Shown piece by piece: positions 1 through 11,335 of a stretch of 64,000 bases of DNA. This DNA comes from Odobenus rosmarus divergens (Eukaryota > Chordata > Mammalia > Carnivora > Odobenidae): NCBI RefSeq assembly GCF_000321225.1, contig NW_004450303.1, positions 1,347,888 through 1,411,887 on the forward strand, in the 5' to 3' direction. A program made the translations under genes and the position numbers. Numbering within the stretch: the stretch's first letter is position 1; each line of letters opens with the position of its first letter. The notes under the pieces are model-generated. The model was not told where the DNA came from, made no database searches, and worked only from the letters and a program-made list of their open reading frames with translations.

Positions 1-2150
1 GGATTAGGCAACTCCTCTTGTTCTCTGACATTTGCTAAAATTGTGTCTATTTTTATAATAGGTTGCTGATTGATCTCTACCTCTTCTATACCTCTAGCTT
101 ATAAACCCTTGGATTCCTCTGTTAGATCTATGCACTAATTTCAAATTCCTTTCTGCTCAAAACTCTGGTGGTTCTCTGTTGCCCACAGAGTGCCAAAACT
201 GGCTTGGGTATCTGCAAGTATGATTCATCAACTAAGAAATAAGCAACAGATAAACAGATTCCCTGAAGAGCAGATGGGAAAGAAAGAGTGTGAGCTTAAT
301 TAAGATATGCTGTCTTGAAGATACTGTCAAAAATCCAGATAGAATTTTCTGGCACTTGCAGTTCTGGAGTTAGGATCTGTGAGGCATTCAAGATTGAGAA
401 TTATAATAGAAAATTGGGACCATTAACAAATAATAGGTAATTAAAGCTAAGGGACTGAATGAGATCATTATGGCTCCATCCCATTCTAGCATAATGCTAA
501 TAACTCTGTTACTAATAACATATAATCTCTTTGAAGGAAAGATTTTTCCAAGAAGTTAGTATAGACTCCAAAACATGTATCATTCATAATCATTATTTTT
601 GTGTAATATATCATATTAATTATTTTATATGTCATATAAATAGTGGCTTTATTTTAACTTAGAAAAGCATCTGAAGATATAGTTAGCAAATATCCTTTTT
701 CATTCTTCTTTAAAAGAAACTAGAAATGAGAGTAGTATGAGCTTATGGAAGAACTATCGGTAAAAGTAAATTACAGTTGCCCCAAAGCTTTCATCCAAAT
801 TTGAGGATTACCCTTCCATCTTTTCACCATGTGAAATTAGAGGTCTCCTTTCGGTTTGTGTGAGAAAGCCTGGAGTTCAACACCTTCACACCAGACTGTT
901 TATCTGGGGCATTCGGGCTGTGATCCTGCCAACCTTTCTCCATATCTACATTCTACTAATTTGCCATGTGTTTGGTTATTCAGGGAAGTGATAATCTGTA
1001 TCTGTTACTAGTAGTCTGTAATCATATGCATAATTTTAATTTGTCCATTTTCTTCAAGGTGAACATTGTGAATTAGAAGGCTATAGCATCTTTTAATACT
1101 GTATACATATATAAAAAAAGAACATTGTGATCACCAGATGCTTTAACATAAGTAGCCAAAGTCAAAGTCAAATAGAATATGGGATAAAAGAACTATCTAG
1201 TTCTTTTAGCACAAATCAGATGCTTGAAATTCCTCCTGTAATGTTATAGTAAACAGTTGCACATCTTTGCTCTTTGATGTCCCCCAAGGAGTCATTTGGT
1301 GGTGGGAAAGGAGATATTTGTCTCTAGACAAATATCTAGACCCCTTCAGCCACTGCAACTTCCATTTTTCAAAAGTTGACCTCCTATGTTAGTTTTCACT
1401 GAAACAAGTAGTTCTGAAAATTAATGAATTTTCTGGAGAAAATAGTTGAAAATCAATGCTCAAATGTAAAACTACCTTATCCATGGACAGTTAATATTTT
1501 TAGGACATTTTTCCTTATAATGAAGTGGAATCTTTTTCTTCTGGCTTTTACCCACAGATTTTACTTGTCTCCTAACAGCTGTAAAGAACAATAACAACAA
1601 ACCTGTTGTTGTTATTGTTATTTAAATACTTGAAGAGTTATTATATTTACCCCAATAATCAGCTTTCAACTTATTTCCCCCAGGTTCCTCCTTTTTCCTT
1701 TGTACTTATTTGTACTCACATGTATATGTGTGAGTGATGGGAAGGAGGTGCATTTTACTTGGTCTGTTTTCAATCTAATTGTCCTACTGTGCTATTTCAT
1801 AGCGTTTTATATGAATTTTTTTCAGTACTTTCTATATAATGAACTACACCAATCTTATTTGCACAGCCTTACATATTACATCTTACATATATGTGTACAC
1901 TCATGGGACCACCATCCAAATCTAGATATAGAGCAATTCCATCAACCCAGATATTTTGTTTGTGACTTCCCGGTCAATATACACCATCTTCCCCATGAAT
2001 AAACATTATTATGACTTCTGTCCCCTACACTGACATTTCATAACAATGACATCACAGTTTGTCTTCATTTGCATCTGGCCTCTTCAGCTGAACATAATGT
2101 TTTTTTAAGTTTGCTTGAGGTCATTAAAGCATGGTGCGTACAACTGAACA
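1..2150. other. AT-rich sequence without a recognised gene
   Basis: No open frame here looks like a conserved protein; the longest (1700-2002) is AT-rich and has no recognisable domain. About 1680-2110 has the feel of an old minus-strand L1 (phrases about CCATCCAAATCTAGATATAG and a CCCGGTCAATA stretch), but it is too diverged for a firm family call. A perfect 13-bp stem lies at 1587-1599/1607-1619. The rest shows nothing assignable. Confidence 0.5.
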
Positions 2151-2165
2151 AAATTGAAAGGTAAG

Positions 2166-2375
2166 GGGCACCTGGGTGGCCTCAGTTGGTTAAATGTCTA
2201 TCTTCAGCTCAGGTCATGATCCCAGAGTCCTGGGATCGAGCCCCGCATCGAGCCCTACGTCGGGATCCCAGCTACACGGGACCCGCTTCTCACTCTCCCT
2301 CTGCCAGTTGCGCCCCCTGATTGTTAGTTCTCTCTCTCTCTCTCTCAAATAAATAAAATTAAAAAAAAAAAAAAG
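2166..2375 (+). mobile_element. CAN/SINEC SINE, plus strand
   Basis: Begins GGGCACCTGGGTGG, has the tRNA-derived head with A-box and B-box-like parts, then a CT-rich stretch, AAATAAATAAA and an A tail. Flanked by a near-perfect TSD: AATTGAAAGGTAAG at 2152-2165 and AATTGCAAGGTAAG at 2376-2389 (one mismatch). The middle is more diverged than in other copies here, so this is an older insertion. Confidence 0.93.
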
Positions 2376-2389
2376 AATTGCAAGGTAAG

Positions 2390-3149
2390 TTCTGGACCAC
2401 GCACAGTGGGTTAGCACTTCCTTTGTACTGGGCAGGAGTCAACCCTCAAATCTTTGTAGTCATGTACTATGAATATGTGGCATTGTGTAATTGTGAGGCT
2501 TGGTGGTCTAAGATAATGGGAAATGATAGGGACCAATCTGGAGAGGGAACTTTCCTCTTACCCCAAAATATATTCAAAGACAATTCAAAGAAAAGAAAAA
2601 GAAAAAATAACAAACTATGTTATGCTTCCCAAACAAAATGTGTCTTCTTGCCCCCTTAGCCAAAGACCTGCCCTAGCTTCCTCTCTTCCTGGGAATCAGG
2701 TTCTCTTTTCATTTTTAGTAGTCATATCAATAGTAGTCACTATTGAAATTTAAAGTCTTAAAAGGGTCAGATCTCTTGAGAGTATGTAATAATCATAGTA
2801 AATCACACAGACTCACCCTCATCTAAGTTAATCCAGGATTTCTCATTTCCAGGTTTTAGGATTTGTGTCATCTTAGAGTACCTCCTTCTTCTACTGCCTA
2901 TTGACCTTGGTCTAAATCCCAGGATTCTCATTAAACATCATGGTTTGTTTTCCATCTGATAGACTCAAAGGCCGTTAAGTATGACAGGTATGCAATGACA
3001 GAAAGGATGGTATTGCATATCTTGCTTCCCTCCTCAATTTTTCCCATCAATCTTCTTTTAATGTCTTGGTTTCTGTTTTCAGTTCCTTGACGTTTGTCCT
3101 CCAGGTGACCATGACCTCTACTCTCACTCATTCTTATGACCATACTATT
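2390..3149. other. No recognised feature
   Basis: AT-rich sequence. Short open frames at 2378-2659 and 2523-2753 overlap each other, begin at or next to the SINE TSD and have low-complexity lysine-rich translations. I see no gene, RNA or clear repeat here. Confidence 0.5.
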
Positions 3150-4660
3150 ATTATAGACCATATCATTTTCTGTAACTGTAAACCCTTTATAACCTCGATT
3201 TCAACCATTTAACTTCTACTTCCAACTCACTTCCTGCTTTCTTCTGCTTCCAGGGAACTTGGGCCCCACTAAAACCTAGAATTCATTGATCCTAGCATTT
3301 TTCACAACCCCTAACCTCAATCATGTTCCCATTCCCATATTTCCCTGTGTAACTTCTTTGGGCCATCATTTATGTTTTTGTTTTTCATATACTTTCAACC
3401 GTTATACCCTTCCCTCAATTAATAATTTATTCACTTGACAAAACCCCAATACTTGTTAAATCCAACTTTTGCTTACTCTGCACCTCTGTCAGTGCACTAG
3501 AGTGGCTAAAGAAAAAATCACAACATGTTGACAGGTCCCATTTTAAATTCATGATCACTAACCTCAAATGGGACATTAGTGTTGCCGGGCATTAGGTATC
3601 ATTCTGTCATTTTCTTTTACCACTACTTCATACCTTCTTTTCTCTTTTCATACTGTTTCACTTTCTCTATATTAACTCTCAGGTTATAGCCTTGCTTATT
3701 ACTTCCTGAGACAATGAAAAGAATCAGAAAAAAAATTCTGCATGCTCTCACATCTACCCATCTACCTACATCTGTACCCAAATGCTCTACCTTCTCTGCT
3801 ATGAGTATGAATAAATATCCATGCTCCAAACTGAGGTTAATCCCTTCTCTTCTGTAAATCTGTCCTTATTATTTCCCTTCCTATTAGATTGCCCATCAAT
3901 ACAGTAGCATAATTTTGTAATTTCCTTTAAAGTTTTCCTTTAAAAACCCTTTCTTGATCACACTTCCTCCTCCAGTTTCCATTGATTTTTTTGGCCCCTT
4001 CAAAGTAAAATTTCTCAAGTTTTCTTTTTTCACTTTTTCTGAACCCACTCCAATTAAGTTTTTGTTGTAATAGTACACAGAGACTATTCTTATCAAGGTC
4101 AACAATGACCTCCACATTATTAAATTTAGTAGCCAATTCTCATCCTTGTCTTATTTGACCCATCAGCAGCATTTGGCACAAATTAGCCCATCATCCTAGG
4201 AACACATTTTTCAGTTGACTTCAAACTTACTGTATTTGTATTCCTGGCAATTCACTGGTTGTTTACTTCTCACTCTCCTTTGTTTGTTCTTCCTCTTCTT
4301 CCTGACCTTTTACTATCAGCATTCTCAAGGCTCAGTCATTGATTGTCTTCCGTTATTATTTATACTACTCCATTATTAATCACATCCAGCTCATGGCTTC
4401 AAATACTATACATACTCAATGATAACTAATTTTTTATATTCAACCCTGAACATTCTCTTGGATTTCAAAAATGTATTTCCAATTTCCTACATCTCTATTT
4501 AGATTTCTAATGTTCCTCTCAAATTTAGTATATCCAAATCCCAGAATCCTGTTTTCCTTTTTCCAAACCAAACAGAACCAATCCAAACAAAACAGACATA
4601 CAAATCAGGAAACAAAAACTTCTTCTACAGACTTATCTCAGTAAATCAACCCCCTGTGCC
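3150..4660 (+). mobile_element. L2 LINE, reverse-transcriptase part, plus strand
   Basis: A pyrimidine-rich stretch that reads like the reverse-transcriptase region of L2. The clearest piece is 4080-4200, where a broken frame matches the recalled L2 order: a 'caaggtcaacaatgacctcc' phrase, then 'cagcagcatttggcac', then a 'ggctcagtc' phrase near 4330 and 'cacatccagctcatggc' near 4381. The frame is destroyed by many stops and indels, as expected for an ancient copy. It resumes after the L1 at 4715-5770, so that L1 split it. The family call rests on recall. Confidence 0.6.
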
Positions 4661-4714
4661 CAGTGGTTGAATGCTGAGCTAAAAAAATTTAATTTCATCT
4701 ATAACATGTCCACT

Positions 4715-5770
4715 TTTTAGGTTTTATTTTTTCAGAGCAGTTTTAAGATCACACCAAAATTGAGAAGAAGGTGCAGAGAATTTCCATAATATCCCTTGCT
4801 CCTACACACCCATGGCTTCCCACCCCCATCAAATCCCGCACCAGAGTGGTATATTTGTTATAATTGATAAACCTACATTGGTACATCATTATCACCCAGA
4901 GTCTATAGTTTACATTATGGTTCACTCTTGGTGTTGTACATTCCATGGGTCTTGCAAATGTGTAATGACATGTATTTGTCATTACAGTATCATACAAAAT
5001 TGTTTCACTACCCTAAAAATCCTCTGTACTCTCATAACTCATCCCTTCCTCTTTCCTAACTCCTGGAAATCACTGATTATGTTAATGTCTCCATAGTTTC
5101 ACTTTTCCAGAATGTCTGTCTCTATGTTGGAAAATATATAGAGTGTTTTCATATTGGCCTCTTTCATTAAGTGATATTTAAGTTATTAAGTTATTAAGCT
5201 ATTTCTAGGTGATATGCATTCCGTGTTCTTTCATAGCTTGATAGCTCATTTCATTTTAGTGTGAATAATAGTCCACTGTCTGGGTGTACCATAGTTTATC
5301 CATTCACCTACCAAAAGGCATTTTGGTTTTTTCCAAGTTTTGGCAGTTGTGAATAAAGCTGGTATAAATATCCATGTGCAATGTTTTATGTATACATACT
5401 TTTTAACTCCTTTGAGTAAATACCAAGGAGCACAATTGCTGGGATCATAGGGTAAAGCCCATGTTTAATTTCATAAGAAACTGCCAAACTGTCTTCTAAG
5501 TGGCTGTGCCATTTGCATCTCCACCAGCAATAAATGCAAGTTATCATTGCTCCACAATCTTGTCAGCATTTGGTATTGTCAGTGTTTTGGATTTTGGCCA
5601 TTCTAATAAATGAGTTTATAGTTGTACCTCGTTGTTTTAATTTGTAATTCTTCAATGACAAAATGATGAGCATCTTTTCGTATATTTATTTGCCATCTAT
5701 AGATCTTCTTCAGTGAGGTGTCTTTCTTACTTTTAAGTCCATCTTTGATTTTTCAGGAATTCTGTCAACT
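4715..5770 (-). mobile_element. Old L1 (L1M type), minus strand
   Basis: The left end reads, in antisense, as the L1M 3' UTR (TCAGAGCAGTTTTAAGATCACA, then the TACATTATGGTTCACTC region). Further right are antisense ORF2 3' landmarks: the 'ggtgtaccatagtttatcc' phrase, 'ccaagttttggcagttgtgaataaagctg', and 'ccaccagcaataaatgcaagt'. The left end resembles 43022-43260 on the same strand and the reverse complement of about 37000-37268. It interrupts the L2 on either side. No TSD was found. Confidence 0.75.
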
Positions 5771-6600
5771 TCACATTCAAAATACATCTGATGTTGGACC
5801 ACTACTCTCCACATTCACTACAATCTACCTGGACTAAATCATGGTTTCCTCTCATATGGATTATCATTACAATAGCTTATTAACTGACTTGACTCTCTAT
5901 GGCCAAAGTGATCATTTTTTTAAAGGTTTTATTTATTTATTTGAGAGGGAGAGAGAGCACAAGTGGGAAGAGGGGCAGAGGGAGAGACAGAAGCAGACTC
6001 CTCTCTGAGCAGGGAGCCCAATGTGGGGCTCAATCCCAGGACCCTAAAATCATGATCTGAGCTGAAGGCAGATGCTTAACTATGCCACCCAGGTGCCCCA
6101 AAAGTGATCCTTTTTAAATAAAAGGTAGAGTAAGCCATTTTTCAGTACCCTTATATGTTTTCTCATCTTCACAAAGTCATTAAAATTATTTACAACATTA
6201 TCTGCTACTCGTACCTCTCTGACCATACCTCCTAATAAACCCTGCTATTTTCACGCAACACTGGTTACACCAGCCTCCTTAATGTTTCTTTAAAATGCCA
6301 AATAAAATTCTCAGGGCATTTATACTTACTGAGTCTTCTCCCTTGAGCTGTCTTCTGTTATCCGTATGGCTTTCTCCCTCATCTCTTTCAGGAAGTTCAT
6401 TAAATGTTACCATCTCAGTGAGGCCTCTCCTTTCACTTACTTAAAAATATAACACTCCCCTCTTAGCACTCAATATCCCCTTTCCTAACTTTGTTTTTCT
6501 CCATTTTACCTATAACTATCAAATATGTAATATATCAGACATACTATCTTTTTTGTTGTCTGTCAGATCCTTCAGACTCAAGAAGATATGGATTTTGCAG
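5771..6600 (+). mobile_element. L2 LINE, 3' continuation, plus strand
   Basis: Resumes the L2 interrupted at about 4.7 kb. Around 6350-6450 a degenerate frame carries the L2 C-terminal landmarks: a 'ctttctccctcatctctttcaggaag' phrase, then 'gttaccatctcagtgaggcctctcc'. It ends near an L2 3' UTR-like stretch with 'ctttgtttttctccattttacc'. A SINE (5914-6099) is inserted. Family identification is by recall; the age suits the L2 era. Confidence 0.6.
5914..6099 (-). mobile_element. CAN/SINEC SINE, minus strand
   Basis: Runs from a T-rich tail and TTTATTTATTTATTTGAGAG at the left to CCACCCAGGTGCCCC at the right, the reverse complement of the SINE head. TSD AAAGTGATC at 5905-5913 and 6101-6109. Inserted within the L2. 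Confidence 0.95.
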
Positions 6601-6825
6601 AGATTTTTAGCACCTAGAAAAATCAATGTTTAGACCCACCAGGAATACTAGAAGTAGCCCTGCTTCCTACAAGCTCTTCAATAAGCATGTTATCAAAATC
6701 AGATTATTACCAAGACTGATTTTTAAAAGTACCAAATTGTTTAAGTTTACATTTCCCTTCACGTGAACCTTGATGAGCAAAAATTTCTTAGGAATCAATT
6801 ATATTTATTCTACGTGAATGTGAAA

Positions 6826-7254
6826 GGTAACCATATTTTTAAATAAAATATATGGTTTTGATCCCTTTCTTACTGATTTATATGGATTTTTGTATGAAAA
6901 TATTTTTATCAGTTTCTCATTTGAATTATATTAATGCTTGAATAGGTAACCATATTTTTAAAAAATATTATGGTTTTTGATCCCTTTCTTACTTATTTTT
7001 TTAAATATTTTGTTTATTTATTTGAGAGAGAGCACAAGTGGGGGGAAGGGGCAAAGGGAGAGAGAGAAGCACACTCCCTGCTGAGCAGGGAGCCCAAAGC
7101 AGGGCTCAATCCCAGGACCCGGAGAACATGACCTGAGCCAAAGGCAGACACTTAACCGACTGAGCCACCCAGGTGCCCCTCTTACCTATTTATATGGAGT
7201 TTTGTATAAAAGTATTTTTATTAGTTTCTCATTAGAATTATATTAATGCATGAA
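6826..7254. repeat. Tandem duplication of a ~119-bp unit, second copy split by a SINE
   Basis: Copy 1 is 6826-6944. Copy 2 starts at 6945 and ends near 7254, with the SINE at 6999-7179 inside it. Both copies begin GGTAACCATATTTTTAAA, share GATCCCTTTCTTAC, and end with a TTAGTTTCTCATT / AATTATATTAATGC block. Copies differ by scattered substitutions and small indels. The duplication came before the SINE, because the SINE TSD lies wholly in copy 2. Confidence 0.88.
6999..7179 (-). mobile_element. CAN/SINEC SINE, minus strand
   Basis: Antisense SINE ending CCACCCAGGTGCCCC. TSD TCTTACTTATTT (6987-6998) and TCTTACCTATTT (7180-7191), one mismatch. It sits in the right copy of the 119-bp tandem duplication. 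Confidence 0.95.
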
Positions 7255-7745
7255 TTTTATCTTTTTAGTTGAGTTTGTCAATATATTTAATAATTTTGGG
7301 GTTTTGAGTCATATTTAGAGATGTTTCATTCTAAGATCTAAATATTTTTCCAAATTTTCTTCTCATATTTTATGATTTATGTATTGACAATTAAATATGT
7401 GTTCCATCTTAATTTATTTTTATGTAGGGTGTGATTTGGGGATTCAAATTTATTTTTCCAATGGCCACCCATTTAGGCCAAAATCATTTATTCATTTTTT
7501 TCCTCCCCTTACTGGAAATACTACCTTTACATGTATATTAACCACGTACACTGGTTGAGTCCCAAACTGCAATATCATCTGTGAATCAATTACACATTGT
7601 TTTAGTTAATACAACCCTAAGCTATATTGTAATATCCTGGACAGCTAGTACACACTTATCATTTGAGTCCAAAATCATCAGGAAATATTTTAGCTAGTAC
7701 ATTTTTCTGAGTGAGTTTAGGATCATCTTGTCATACTTTAAGAAC
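7255..7745 (-). mobile_element. Probable old L1 ORF2/3' fragment, minus strand
   Basis: In antisense it follows the L1 order near the end of ORF2: 'tgtagggtgtgatttgggg' near 7423, a 'ttttccaatggccaccca' stretch, 'aaaatcatttattcat', and an 'ataatatcctgg'-like end. Strongly diverged; boundaries are approximate and no TSD was seen. Confidence 0.5.
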
Positions 7746-7897
7746 CCAAAAGTAAAAAGAAATGTCATTTCAGTTAAAGTGGTAGATAAAGAATTGCTTG
7801 CCTTTCTTCCCTTATGGACAATTTTCTTCATATCCAATATTCTAAGTAGAACTTCCTAAAACATGAAAGTATAGAAAGTACTTACTCTGAGTCACTT

Positions 7898-8105
7898 GAC
7901 CTGCTTTCTAATGCTGATCAACCATTTCCTCACTGTGTAGTCTTAAGTAATGTCCTTAACCTCTTCGAATCTTTTTTATCACCTATGACAGTGTAAAATT
8001 ATAATAATCTCATAACATTTGCTGTGAGGAGAAAATTAGATGATGAATCTCAGTAATTTAACATAATGGCATATAATAAGCATCAACCACCATTATTAGT
8101 AATAC
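7898..8105 (+). mobile_element. MIR SINE, plus strand
   Basis: Matches the recalled MIR core order: loss of a 'ctgtgtagtcttaagtaa' phrase, 'ccttaacctcttcgaatc', a CACCTATGACAGTG segment where the MIR has a 'catctgtaaaatgg' phrase, 'ctgtgaggagaaaattagatga', then 'gcatataataagca'. Ancient and diverged, with no TSD expected. Confidence 0.65.
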
Positions 8106-8440
8106 TTTGGGCTTTCATTTACAGATCAGAAATTAGAATAAGGACACAATAGGAAAATACTGGAAGCCATCTATTTTGGTGTTCTATAAATCAAGGGAGT
8201 ATTATACAGTTGATCATTATTTGTAGATTTCATATTTGTGAAGTCATCTACTCACTAAAATTTATTTGCCACCCCCAAATTAATACTCACTGTGATTTCA
8301 TATCACACCTGCTATGAATATGCACAGGTAGAGAGCTGTAAAATGTTTGAGTCACTCTACTCCCTCTTGAGGTCCAACAAGGTGCCATTCTGCCTTCAGC
8401 TCTCATACTGTAAGCAAGTGTCTTTCTATAATCTATCTAG

Positions 8441-8628
8441 TGGATGGATAGATAGATGTGAAAGAAGCACATCTACCACACTTGTTTTCTCTGTAAGGCA
8501 CAGTACCACCTTTTTACACTTAGAAACACTAGATAGCACTTCATCACTATGCATGGGTGCAACTGTAAACAGTGAAATCACCAGCCAAAAGCACAAAAAT
8601 GCAAAAACAAGATAGATGCTTGGAAGTG
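8441..8628 (-). pseudogene. Inverted Tigger transposase segment
   Basis: On the minus strand this encodes the N-terminal transposase piece that should precede the FNVN motif, which lies on the plus strand at about 8890-8930. Bounded by ATCTATCTAG (8431-8440) and its exact reverse complement CTAGATAGAT (8629-8638). Its left edge carries TGAAAGAAGCACA (8459-8471), the reverse complement of TGTGCTTCTTTCA (8870-8882) just after the L1 tail. The segment flipped after the L1 inserted, taking one TSD copy with it, or at the time of insertion. Confidence 0.8.
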
Positions 8629-8638
8629 CTAGATAGAT

Positions 8639-8867
8639 GATGGAAATCAGAGGGAGAGATGAACCATGAGAGACTATGGACTCCAAGAAATAAACTGAGG
8701 GTTTTAGAGGGGAGGGGGATGGGGAGATGTGTTAGTCCGGTGATGGGTATTAAGGAGGGCAGGTATTGTATGGAGCACTGGGTGTTATATGCAAACAAGG
8801 AATCATAGAACACTACAACAAAAACTAATGATGTACCGTATGGTGACTAACATAAAAAAAAAAAAAA
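8639..8867 (+). mobile_element. Young carnivore L1, 3' UTR end, plus strand
   Basis: 5'-truncated L1 3' end: 'accatgagagactatgga', a GGGGAGGGGGATGGGG stretch, 'gagcactgggtgttatatgc', 'caaaaactaatgatgta', then an A tail ending about 8867. Its 3' flank begins TGTGCTTCTTTCA; the matching TSD copy is found in inverted form at 8459-8471 instead of directly upstream. Confidence 0.92.
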
Positions 8868-9470
8868 GTTGTGCTTCTTTCAGTCAGGTGTTATGGTGCC
8901 ACGAGTTCAATGTTAATAAATCCACAATGAATACATCCAGGAAAAAGAAAAGGAAAATCGTTGAACACTGTGAGCCTGGCCCAGGAAGTCCTAAATAAGC
9001 ATCTCTACTGCACGAAGCAGCTATGGAAAGGTAGAAAAGTAGCTAACTTTGTACATTTATGAGATGACAATTAATAATAAAAAAATAAGTGTACTAGACA
9101 GAATTGTTGTGAAGTTGAAAGTCAGGATCAAAAAAATGGTAAACCCCCCCATAAAAAGAAAAATGGCAAACCCTTCTCAGCAAATGTTTATTATAAAGAA
9201 ATACTACATAGAATTCATTATTTGTGAGAAGTATATATTAAATATATAAGATGTCTTTAAGTGGAAACACACATAAAACAAGGTTATGTACTGATCAGTT
9301 GATGAAAATGCTGTAAAAAAAGAAAAAAGAAAAAAAAATGTTGTGATCACAGATTTGCAGGAACCTAACATTATATTTCCCCTGGGAGCTAGGGTTCAGT
9401 ATTGGCTAACTCAGTGTTCACAGTAAATTTATAAAACACAACCAACATGAATAACCAGAATCATCCATAG

Positions 9471-10149
9471 TTATAATTTATAAGCAGTTTTCAGTAAGTA
9501 CTTAGATCATTCAAAAGATTCCTTACTTTATGTGACACTTAGCTATTCAGCATACAAATTGAAAATACTCCATCTCACTATTTTATATCATACATTAATC
9601 ATGTCACACCTCAGTAGATACCTCAGTTGTGACTGAAACCATAGCCAGAAAATCAGTGCATCCATTTATTCTAGATATATTTCAAGACTTCTTTGTAAGT
9701 TAAGCGTTATGCTGGGTACTTGGGACATAAATATCAATGAGGTGTTGTTTCTGCCATTAAGAACCAGCAAAATTGTTATTTCAACGAAGGGCAGAAAATT
9801 TCAAAGGAACTTACCTATTTTTAATGAAAGAAAAACCAACAACATAAAGCAAATACAGACTGTCACAAAGAAGTCAACTATCGTTTCCTAATAGCGCACA
9901 ACTGAGAACATTTGTTTTTTAACCATAGAAAGGGCTAACTTCTGTTTGAGATTAAGTCTTTATCCATTGTTGACTTCAAATTTCTGACTTACTTATTTTA
10001 CTTTAAAAAAATAATATACGTTAATCTTTTTCTTTTCTGATTATAAAGTAGTGTTATGTTCAAAGTAAAAAACCTTTGAACATTGTGAAATATGAAAAGG
10101 GAAAAAATCACCAGTAATGATTCATATATATTAATAAATTCATATTTAT
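9471..10149. other. No gene; possible L2 relic
   Basis: AT-rich. Around 9690-9750 a 'gcgttatgctgggtacttggg' phrase looks like the L2/MIR 'gccaggcactgttctaggcactggg' region, too short to fix. The 60-codon open frame at 9709-9891 overlaps it and has no recognisable domain. Confidence 0.4.
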
Positions 10150-10284
10150 TAAGTGATACCATGCAGTATTTGTCTTTTCTCTCTGGCTTATTTCACTTAG
10201 CATAATGCTCTCAAGATCGAAGATCCATCCATGTTATTGCAAATGGAAATGGATTTCTTACTTTCTCATGGCTGAATAATATTC

Positions 10285-10373
10285 AGATCTATCTATCATC
10301 TATCTATCATCTAATCTATCTATCATCTATCTATCTATCTATCATCTATCTATCTATCATCATCTATCTATGT
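10285..10373. repeat. (ATCT)n / (ATC) microsatellite
   Basis: Imperfect ATCT tetranucleotide array with ATC interruptions (repeated CATCTATCTATC blocks). Lies in the L1 where the 'attccattgtatatata' phrase would be, so probably expanded from L1 sequence. Confidence 0.95.
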
Positions 10374-10586
10374 CTCACATCTTCTTTATCCAAGTATCCA
10401 TTGATGGACACTTAGTTTGTTTCAGTATCTTGGCTATTTTGAATAATGTTATAATGATCATGGGAGTGCCGACATCTCTTTGAGATCTTGTTTTCATTTC
10501 TTTGGGATATATACCCAAAAGTATGTTTGTTAAATCATATGGTAGTTCTATTTTTAAATTTTTGATGAAAGTCCATACTGTTTTCT

Positions 10587-10775
10587 TTAATATTTTATTT
10601 ATTTATTTGACAGGGAGAGAGAGAGAGCATAAGCAAGGGGAGCAGCAAACAGAGGCAGAGGGAGAAGCAGGCTCCCCACTGAGCAAAGAGCCTGACATGA
10701 GGCTTGATCCCAGGACCTTGGGATCATGAACTGAGCCAAAGGCAGACGCTTAATGAATGAGCCACCCAGGCGCCA
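10587..10775 (-). mobile_element. CAN/SINEC SINE, minus strand
   Basis: Antisense SINE ending GAGCCACCCAGGCGCCA. TSD CCATACTGTTTTCT (10573-10586) and CCATACTATTTTCT (10776-10789), one mismatch, inside the old L1. Confidence 0.95.
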
Positions 10776-11335
10776 CCATACTATTTTCTATAGTGGCTGT
10801 ACCAACTTATTCCTACTAACAGTGCATGAGGGTTCCCTTTTCTCCACATCCTCATCAACACTTGTTATTTCTTGTCTTTTTGATGATAGCCATTCTATCA
10901 GATATGAGGAGATATCCCATTGTAGTTTAGATTTGTATTTCCCTAATGACGAGTGATGTTGAACACCTTTTCATGTACCTCTTGGGCATCTGTATGTCTT
11001 CTTTGGTAAAATGTCAATTTACTTCCTCTGCCCATATTTTTAATATATATGTTGCATATTAATCCCTTACCAAATATTTGATTCATAAATATTTTCTCCC
11101 ATTCCATATGCTGCCTTTTCATTCTGTTGATGGTTTCCTTTGCTGTGCAGAAGATTTTTTAGTTTGATAAAGTCTCAGTTGCTTATTTTTGCTGTTGCTG
11201 CCATTGCCTTTGGTGTGAAATCCACAATAATCATTGCCAAGACCTCCATTGTCATGGAGCTTACCTTCTATGTTTTCTTCCTAAGTGTTTAGTTTCAGGT
11301 CTTAACTTTAAGTCTCTAATCAATTTTGAGTAAAT

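Larger units (their letters stand above)
8207..9470 (+). mobile_element. Tigger (pogo/Tc1-mariner) DNA transposon, rearranged
   Basis: The left end starts CAGTTGATCATTATTTGTAG after a TA (8205-8206); the right end near 9470 is a diverged inverted copy. The plus-strand part after the L1 translates in a frame (8789-8998) containing CHEFNVNKSTM, recognisable as the helix-turn-helix region of a Tigger/CENP-B-like transposase. The stretch 8441-8628 is instead readable on the minus strand, with SDEVLSSVSKCKKVVLCLTE just before that motif, so the core is inverted. The transposase is short and broken, so the element is dead. An L1 end (8639-8867) is inserted. Confidence 0.85.
10150..11335 (-). mobile_element. 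Old L1, ORF2 3' half, minus strand
   Basis: Antisense ORF2 landmarks occur in order: 'ggcttatttcacttagcataatg', 'catggctgaataatattc', 'cttctttatccaagtatcc', 'tttgggatatatacccaaaag', 'tctccacatcctcatcaac', 'cattccatatgctgccttttc', 'gctgtgcagaagattttttag' and 'taatcaattttgag'. A SINE (10587-10775) and an (ATCT)n tract (10285-10373) interrupt it. No intact frame remains. Confidence 0.9.

Noticed and set aside
10285..10373. A CRISPR-like or satellite array
   Set aside because: Plain tetranucleotide microsatellite with irregular units; no spacers, and the genome is mammalian.
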